Origin: Candidatus Caccousia avicola
GTDB taxonomy: Bacteria; Bacillota; Clostridia; Oscillospirales; Acutalibacteraceae
NCBI GenBank assembly: GCA_018712435.1
Contig: DVGZ01000112.1
Span: forward strand, 1-57,961
Length of the DNA: 57,961 bases
Direction of reading: 5' to 3'
Under the pieces are notes generated by a model. The model had not been told where the DNA came from. It did no database searches and saw nothing but the letters and a program-made list of their open reading frames with translations. Within the stretch, counting starts at the first letter, position 1. Each line of letters opens with the position of its first letter. Below are positions 53,055 to 57,961 of the stretch, piece by piece. The position numbers were made by a program, and so were the translations under genes.

Positions 53055-54424
53055 CACAGCCCAAGGGGCCGCGCCTTCTGCATACCCTTAAACTGTTCGG
53101 CCTGCTGGCCGCTTTCCTCCTTTTCTACCCTCTGTGCTATCTCGCCTGGTTTCTGCGCGGAGAAGCTTCTGTCCCGCTCTCTCTTTTGGGAGAACTGGCC
53201 GTCATCGCCTGCGGTTTCTGCGGAGCGGGCCTGCGCACGCTGTTGGAGCGCCGCAAACAGCCCCTCCCAGCGGGAAACGCGCTTCTTCTGCTGACGGGGA
53301 TTTTGCTTTCCTTAGCTGCGTTTTTTCTCTTCGGAGCCGGTCTGCTGCCCGGCCTGCCGCTGGCTGTCTCCTGCCTAGCGGCCTTTGTCACCGGCGACCG
53401 CATGACCCTTCTCCCCTATGACGCTGTTGCGACCCGTGCCTTTTTTACCGTTGCTCTCGTCGGGTATCTGGGATGCGGCGCCGCTGTCTGGGCGCTGCAA
53501 TCTCTGCGGGGTTTTTCCGGAAGCTATCTGCCCCTGGCCGTTCTCCTGTTCTGCACCCTGGGCATCCACGAACTGTCCTGCAACCAAGCACAGATCGATT
53601 TTCTGATGCAGCGGCGCGGCCACCGGATGGATCAGCTTCCCTCCAAGATTCGCCGCTATAACCTCACACTGGTTCTTGTGGTGCTGGCTATTATCCTGTT
53701 CTGCCTGTTGTTCTACCGCCCGCTGGGCACGGCGATCGCCTTTGTACTGGATCTGGTACGCCAGCTCGCCGTCCTGATTCTCCAATGGATTCTGTACCTT
53801 GCCTCTCTTTTTTCTCCCTCTGAGGAAATCAGCTCAGGGGAAGAAATGCAGGAGCCTTCCGATTTTCTTCCTCGGCAGAGCGAAGAACCGGCGGGCCAGG
53901 ATTGGGTAACACCCCTTTTCCTGCTGGCAGCAATTGCTCTGCTGATCTGGAAACACCGGGTGATTGGAAACGCCATCCGGCAGGTGCTTCTTGCTTTGAT
54001 TCAGCGTTTGCGGTCGCTGTTTGCCATCCGCCGCCGTGCACCGCACAGCGAGGAGGAAACCGGCTATTTCGATACGGTGGAGGAACTGACCCACGATCGG
54101 GAGAGTCTGCGCTTGTTCTCTCCCTCCCCCGTACGAAGCTGGCGGCGCGATCTGCGGGCGCTGCGCAGGATGCCCGACGGAACCGAAAAGCTCAGAAACG
54201 GCTATGCCCTGCTGGCCCGCGGTCTCAAACTGGCCGGTGTGGAGCTTTTGCCCAGCGATACACCGGAGGAGCTTTTGCGGCGTGCTTGTGAAGCTTCGCC
54301 CGGCCTGGAAGCGGAGCGCGCCGTTGCGGCTTACGAGCAGGCACGCTATAACGAGGAGGAAGCCGCTCCCGCCTCTCTCTCGGAAATGCTTTCTTTGCTG
54401 GAACGTCTCTCCAAGCGGTTTTGA
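53051..54424 (+). CDS. Membrane protein with C-terminal DUF4129-like domain
   Basis: 457 residues. About eight hydrophobic segments occupy residues 10-250 in two blocks, with another at about 285-305; the cytosolic remainder ends in a Leu/Glu-rich DUF4129-like domain (LRNGYALLARGLKLAGVEL ... LERLSKRF). In related moxR operons this partner carries a transglutaminase domain; none is visible here. Coupled to the DUF58 gene by ATGA. Confidence 0.75.
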   Translation: MTQPKGPRLLHTLKLFGLLAAFLLFYPLCYLAWFLRGEASVPLSLLGELAVIACGFCGAGLRTLLERRKQPLPAGNALLLLTGILLSLAAFFLFGAGLLPGLPLAVSCLAAFVTGDRMTLLPYDAVATRAFFTVALVGYLGCGAAVWALQSLRGFSGSYLPLAVLLFCTLGIHELSCNQAQIDFLMQRRGHRMDQLPSKIRRYNLTLVLVVLAIILFCLLFYRPLGTAIAFVLDLVRQLAVLILQWILYLASLFSPSEEISSGEEMQEPSDFLPRQSEEPAGQDWVTPLFLLAAIALLIWKHRVIGNAIRQVLLALIQRLRSLFAIRRRAPHSEEETGYFDTVEELTHDRESLRLFSPSPVRSWRRDLRALRRMPDGTEKLRNGYALLARGLKLAGVELLPSDTPEELLRRACEASPGLEAERAVAAYEQARYNEEEAAPASLSEMLSLLERLSKRF

Positions 54425-54463
54425 AGTTCATTTTTAATTTTCTGAAAACACTTATCCCAAGCC

Positions 54464-54492
54464 TTGACATCCCGATAAAAACAGGATAGAGT
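54464..54492 (+). promoter_or_regulatory. Promoter of the DUF4854-type lipoprotein gene
   Basis: TTGACA (54464-54469), 17-base spacer, TAGAGT (54487-54492), 48 bases before the ATG. Confidence 0.65.
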
Positions 54493-54539
54493 TACAACTA
54501 GAAGGAATCTTTCGATTAGGAAAGAGAAGGGAGGATGTT

Positions 54540-54965
54540 ATGAAAAAAATAATAGGGATTCTTCTCGCTGTTTGCCTGGCATTCTCATGTGTGGCCTGCG
54601 GCGGCGGTGAGAAAAAGCCTTATGCTTCCGTGGAGGAATTTGTGCAGTCCGAGGAGGTTCAGCAGCAGGTGCAGCAGGCCTCCGAACAATACCAGGCGGA
54701 CGGTCTGACCATTACGGCTTCGGCGGACGGCGACAAGCTTGTTTTTACTTACGCTGTTTCCACGCAAATTGACGCGGCCGCTACCATTCCCGCTTTGGAA
54801 ATGGAATTTGACGCGCAGGCTTCCTCCTTCACACAGGTCATCCAGCAGATGCGCGAACAGATCGAAGTGGAGAATCCTTCCATCGTACTGCGCTACGTCA
54901 ACGCGGACGGCAGCGAAATCCTGTCCCGTGAGTTTACAGGCAGCACGGAGAGCGAAGCCTCCTGA
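54540..54965 (+). CDS. DUF4854-type lipoprotein
   Basis: 141 residues. Signal peptide with lipobox (SCVACG, Cys near 20) and a small domain with a SVEEFVQSEEVQQQVQQ helix and an amphipathic strand pair. Members are common Clostridia lipoproteins of unknown role. SD GGGAGG precedes the ATG. Own promoter and terminator. Last host-type gene before the integrated element. Confidence 0.8.
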   Translation: MKKIIGILLAVCLAFSCVACGGGEKKPYASVEEFVQSEEVQQQVQQASEQYQADGLTITASADGDKLVFTYAVSTQIDAAATIPALEMEFDAQASSFTQVIQQMREQIEVENPSIVLRYVNADGSEILSREFTGSTESEAS

Positions 54966-54996
54966 GAAAGCACAAAACCATATACATACAATAGTA

Positions 54997-55033
54997 AAGA
55001 AGAGAGCGGCCGTTTGCCACTCTCTTCTTTTTA
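54997..55033 (+). terminator. Terminator of the DUF4854-type lipoprotein gene
   Basis: AAAGAAGAGAG pairs with CTCTCTTCTTT around GGCCGTTTGCCA and continues in T. Confidence 0.85.
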
Positions 55034-55195
55034 CTTTGACATCACAGCCACACCCTTACGGCAAAGCCGCCCTTGAAAAAGTAGGTGTTCGTGTAATGTC
55101 CATTTGGGAAGTGTTGACCATATAGATACCCGCTATAAACGCGAGCAAAAAAGCAAAATAAAAGACTGAGTCCAGAACGCGAATTGCGTCCAGAC
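55034..55195. other. Likely left end (att region) of the integrated element
   Basis: A gene-free 160 bases between a host terminator and the recombinase stop. By analogy with other serine-integrase elements the attachment site should be here, but only one end is in the window and the core cannot be defined. Confidence 0.4.
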
Positions 55196-55199
55196 TCAG
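55166..55199 (-). terminator. Terminator of the recombinase gene
   Basis: CTGAGTC/GACTCAG plus an inner GACGC/GCGTT pairing; the minus strand continues TCTTTTATTTT. The stem includes the recombinase stop codon. Confidence 0.7.
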
Positions 55200-56728
55200 C
55201 CTGGTGGTGGCTCAAAAGCGAGCTCATACGAACACTCAGGATCTGCACTGTCGAGACTATCCACAATAGACGACTCCAGCGGAACATCAATCCCGCTCTT
55301 TCCTCCGACGTGAAATTCGAGCTTGAAATGATCCTCGTAAAGATATACGGCGACCAGGAAGGCATCAAACAGCTTCGCCTGAAAGGCTCTGTCCTCGACG
55401 CTGCCGGAGCGGTAAAGGGACAGCGCAGAAATAATATCGTCGCGTGAAAAGGAAACCAGTGAGGCATTTTCTTCGGCAAGCCGTGAAACAAGCATGGCTT
55501 GCTCCCGTTCGAGCTCCAGGAGGCGTTCTTTTGTGGACTCCGTGATAATTCCCATTTCAATGGCTGCGAGAAGATTCTTCGTGGCTTTTTTGTTTTCGGC
55601 GAGCTGAGCTTCGAGGGCTCCGATGCCGGTTTCGCCCCGATAATCCTTCGCCCAGGCGATCGCCTTGTCCGCGAGCCACTCAATCACGTCATCGCGCAGG
55701 ATATACTCTTTCATCGCAGCAGCGACCTGCCGTTCAATGACATCCCGGCGAATGTTCTGCTTCTCGCAGCTCTTCTCCTGCCGCCGCTTCTGACACATAT
55801 AGTAGTGGTGCAGCTGCCCGCTTTTTCCCGTACCGGAAACGCCGACCATCGGGCTTTTGCAGATCCCGCAGAACAGCTTTCCCGTCAACAGATAATCGCC
55901 CCCGCCGCGCGGTCGGCCTTGTGGATTATTCTTCGTTTTTAACACCTCCTGCACCCGGTAGAAAAGCCCCTTGTCCACAATCTGCGGGATGCCTCCTTCG
56001 ACGCGAATGTCTCCATAAATATACACACCGGTATAGCGCTCATTCGAGAGCAGCGCGTGAAAGCTGCTCCTCCCCCACCGGCCGCCGCGGCTTGTCTTCA
56101 CGCCGCGTGCGTTGAGATCCTCGGCGATAGAGACAAACGGCTCGCCACAGGCGACGCGGCCAAAAATCTCCCGCACAATTTCGTCGTTCGGCGGGTCGAG
56201 GACATAATGAAGATTTTCGTCCTTCTTGTAACCGAGCGGCAGCGTGCCATTCGTGACCTTGCACTGCATCGCGTTGTCGCGCAGGCCGCGGCGGATATCC
56301 TCGGCCATGTTTTCGGAATAGAACTGATTGACGTTCATCATCGAGCGCAGGGCAAATCGTCCAGCGGCTGTGTTGTCGAAGTCCTCTTCCGTGTAGAGCA
56401 CACGCACACCGAGATCGTTGAGACGGGCTTCGTTCATCATCGCCTGCAGCATGTTGCGGCCCATCCGGTTCGACTTCCATGCAACAACATACTGAAATTT
56501 CCGTTTTTCCGCGTCTTTCATCATCCGCTGGAAGTTCGGGCGGCGATCCGTCTTACCGGAAATGGCTCTGTCCTCATACGTTGCCGTGATGTGGATTCCC
56601 TGCTCCTTTGCAAAAACCAGACACTCCCGTACCTGCTGCTCAATGCTGGCATCCTTTTGCGCATGGCTGCTGTAACGGGCATAAATGACACCGTTTTTTT
56701 CTTCAGATACTTGTGCTTTTTTACCCAT
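55196..56728 (-). CDS. Large serine recombinase (integrase)
   Basis: 510 residues. The resolvase domain starts GVIYARYSSHAQ (nucleophile Ser near 20-21) and continues with RAISGKTDRRPNFQ and VAWKSNRMGRN. A recombinase domain, a zinc ribbon (FCGICKSPM ... YYMCQKRRQ) and a coiled coil (about 390-430) follow. Such enzymes integrate and excise phages and conjugative elements. It reads toward the host boundary, the usual place for an integrase. Confidence 0.94.
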   Translation of the reverse strand: MGKKAQVSEEKNGVIYARYSSHAQKDASIEQQVRECLVFAKEQGIHITATYEDRAISGKTDRRPNFQRMMKDAEKRKFQYVVAWKSNRMGRNMLQAMMNEARLNDLGVRVLYTEEDFDNTAAGRFALRSMMNVNQFYSENMAEDIRRGLRDNAMQCKVTNGTLPLGYKKDENLHYVLDPPNDEIVREIFGRVACGEPFVSIAEDLNARGVKTSRGGRWGRSSFHALLSNERYTGVYIYGDIRVEGGIPQIVDKGLFYRVQEVLKTKNNPQGRPRGGGDYLLTGKLFCGICKSPMVGVSGTGKSGQLHHYYMCQKRRQEKSCEKQNIRRDVIERQVAAAMKEYILRDDVIEWLADKAIAWAKDYRGETGIGALEAQLAENKKATKNLLAAIEMGIITESTKERLLELEREQAMLVSRLAEENASLVSFSRDDIISALSLYRSGSVEDRAFQAKLFDAFLVAVYLYEDHFKLEFHVGGKSGIDVPLESSIVDSLDSADPECSYELAFEPPPG

Positions 56729-56787
56729 GCACCCACCTGTTCCGCTGATCTTCTCTTCGACCTTGCCGAAAATCCGGAGACCTATCC

Positions 56788-57555
56788 TTATATATTTTTC
56801 ACGTCCAGATGTAAAAATCTCGAGTATTCTTCTGGAGGCAAAGAAAGCGCAAGGTTCATGATTTGCGTCCGGCCGTGGTATCTGGAAAATTTTACGCCAC
56901 AGTCATTCGCAATTTTCGCAAGTTTTTCCTCCACGGGATCTTCCTCCTCGTCCACGATGCGGTCAATGATGGCGCTCACATCCTGCTTGCACGCTCCTTC
57001 TGGAATCGTTGCGCCTAGATTTCTTGCATAAGAAAGCTGCCTATCCGACGGCGGCTCAGCAGGAAGAACCTTTACTTCAAACGGTTCAACAAAGCCCTCG
57101 GCACGGGCTTGATTGAGTGCATCTTCTTCGTGAAAGGTCTCGTAAATTCTCGTGTTTCTACGCTTTGTGGAGGGCTTGATTCCTGTCACCTGAAACCGCG
57201 CGTAGTTGATATACCCTCCTGAAGGAGAAACATATCCGCCGATCGCGTCAGGTGAAACCGGCTCGAGAGGCCCATCCTTTTTCTGGTGCTGTTCAGTGAC
57301 GGAAAAGGTCACAGAGCCTATTGCCTTGTCGCCGCGATAAACGGTTCGACGTTCCAGTATCGTTTTATTATTTTCTTCCTCTTTTTCGGAAAAGGACTTA
57401 TTCGGTCTGTTTGAGGAATAAGCAGTTCTGGCTTTCATCCTTCTGTTCTTGTAATACTTTCTCTCAGCCGTTCCTTCTTTTATTCCGACCACCATACCAA
57501 AGATAACAGCGCCGCATATTGCCAGGCAGAAAACTACAACGAAAAAGATAATCAT
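56788..57555 (-). CDS. Membrane-anchored element protein of unknown function
   Basis: 255 residues. One N-terminal helix (about 1-25), a charged linker, a beta-rich middle (TERRTVYRGD-like, SVTFSVTEQ) and a C-terminal motif PSDRQLSYARNLGATIPEGA that recurs in phage and element proteins of Clostridia. No enzyme signature. It lies between the repressor and the recombinase. Confidence 0.65.
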   Translation of the reverse strand: MIIFFVVVFCLAICGAVIFGMVVGIKEGTAERKYYKNRRMKARTAYSSNRPNKSFSEKEEENNKTILERRTVYRGDKAIGSVTFSVTEQHQKKDGPLEPVSPDAIGGYVSPSGGYINYARFQVTGIKPSTKRRNTRIYETFHEEDALNQARAEGFVEPFEVKVLPAEPPSDRQLSYARNLGATIPEGACKQDVSAIIDRIVDEEEDPVEEKLAKIANDCGVKFSRYHGRTQIMNLALSLPPEEYSRFLHLDVKNI

Positions 57556-57661
57556 TTTTCCTTGCTTCCCTCCGGAATAATCTTTTATTTCACCCTGCTT
57601 ATAAAAACGCCACGGCTTTACCGAGAATAAGACACGAGGATCCTGGGGAGAACTTGTACTC
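57556..57661 (-). other. Short gap between the S24-type repressor gene and the membrane protein gene
   Basis: About 105 AT-rich bases with no clear gene or strong hairpin. It may hold the promoter of the membrane protein and recombinase genes; no convincing match was found. Confidence 0.35.
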
Positions 57662-57961
57662 TTATTTTTTTATGATCCACTCCGGGCGAAGCACTCCAAT
57701 CACAAGACCTTTACACTCGGAGAAGCCGCGGAATGGAAGGTTGCCATATTGGGGATTAAGGCTTTCGAGATAATCACCGCGATAGACCTTGATAACGCAT
57801 TCGCTGTCTCGAATAAACACGCCGATCTCTCCCTCCTCCACCGAGGGCTGTACGCGCACCAAAATGCGATCTCCGTCGTGAATTTTAGGCTCCATGCTGT
57901 CTCCCGAGACACGCATAATGTAATCTGCTTTTCGTGTGGTTTCATTATACTTCACCGGGAT
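57662..57961 (-). CDS. S24 family (LexA/CI-type) repressor, N-terminal part cut off
   Basis: The visible 99 codons hold the S24 self-cleavage domain: catalytic Ser in RVSGDSMEP, catalytic Lys in VIKVYRGD and EIGVFIRD between them. The frame stays open to the window edge, and the expected helix-turn-helix DNA-binding domain would lie beyond it. A typical lysogeny repressor inactivated upon DNA damage. Internal GTG 57955 is not a likely start. Confidence 0.85.
   Translation of the reverse strand: MPVKYNETTRKADYIMRVSGDSMEPKIHDGDRILVRVQPSVEEGEIGVFIRDSECVIKVYRGDYLESLNPQYGNLPFRGFSECKGLVIGVLRPEWIIKK

Larger units (their letters stand above)
55200..57961. mobile_element. Start of a prophage or integrative element (continues past the window)
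   Basis: Recombinase, small membrane-anchored protein and an S24-type repressor in a row on one strand form the lysogeny-style end of an integrated element. The other end is not visible, so phage versus ICE cannot be decided. Confidence 0.7.

Overview
The window is a high-GC, Gram-positive chromosome segment from an anaerobic, spore-forming member of the Clostridia. I would place it near the Oscillospiraceae/Ruminococcaceae, an inference from gene content and codon style only. Evidence: strong SD sequences with ATG/GTG starts, the Prp-cleaved L27 leader, SpoIVB, a sigma-G-type promoter, a CIRCE operator, an Ech-type hydrogenase, and PanT/CoaX vitamin metabolism.

Layout. 1-2.8 kb: 3' end of a membrane protein, a tRNA-Pro/tRNA-Gln pair on the minus strand with a near-perfect promoter, then a TPR glycosyltransferase and a DivIVA-like coiled-coil gene. 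2.8-7.8 kb: minus-strand operon polA-rlmA-like-GT-C transferase-rimI, joined by stop/start overlaps. 8-15.2 kb: cytidylate-kinase-like gene, htpG under a CIRCE element, panT-coaX, a secreted EEP-family hydrolase and spoIVB. 15.7-19 kb: flavodoxin/ferredoxin fusion, M18 aminopeptidase, TraX-like protein and rhaM.

19.05-30.2 kb is the metabolic centrepiece. A minus-strand echABCDEF operon (energy-converting group 4 [NiFe] hydrogenase) diverges from a plus-strand hypABFCDE operon that builds and inserts the Ni-Fe(CN)2CO centre. Together they would let the cell couple ferredoxin oxidation to H2 evolution and ion pumping. EchE ends exactly where a maturation protease would otherwise cut, and no such protease is encoded nearby. 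EchF carries a duplicated ferredoxin module with four [4Fe-4S] motifs.

30.2-38.2 kb: an unrecognised anchored extracytoplasmic protein, luxS with a zinc-dependent phospholipase-like gene, a polar amino-acid ABC transporter, an RluA-type synthase and ilvE. 38.4-50.7 kb: translation and housekeeping genes (RsmF-like, rplU-prp-rpmA, obg-mrnC-yitT, dCMP deaminase, lipid kinase, rRNA methyltransferase, MATE, thioesterase, a CofE-like ligase, nagB). Inside this lies a 52-codon gene with a textbook forespore promoter. 50.9-55 kb: a moxR-DUF58-DUF4129 operon and a DUF4854-type lipoprotein. 55.2 kb to the end: the edge of an integrated element (large serine recombinase, a membrane-anchored protein, an S24-type repressor cut by the window end).

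No CRISPR array, rRNA operon or insertion sequence was seen. Most long antisense frames opposite polA, htpG, echA, hypF and nagB are GC-driven shadows.
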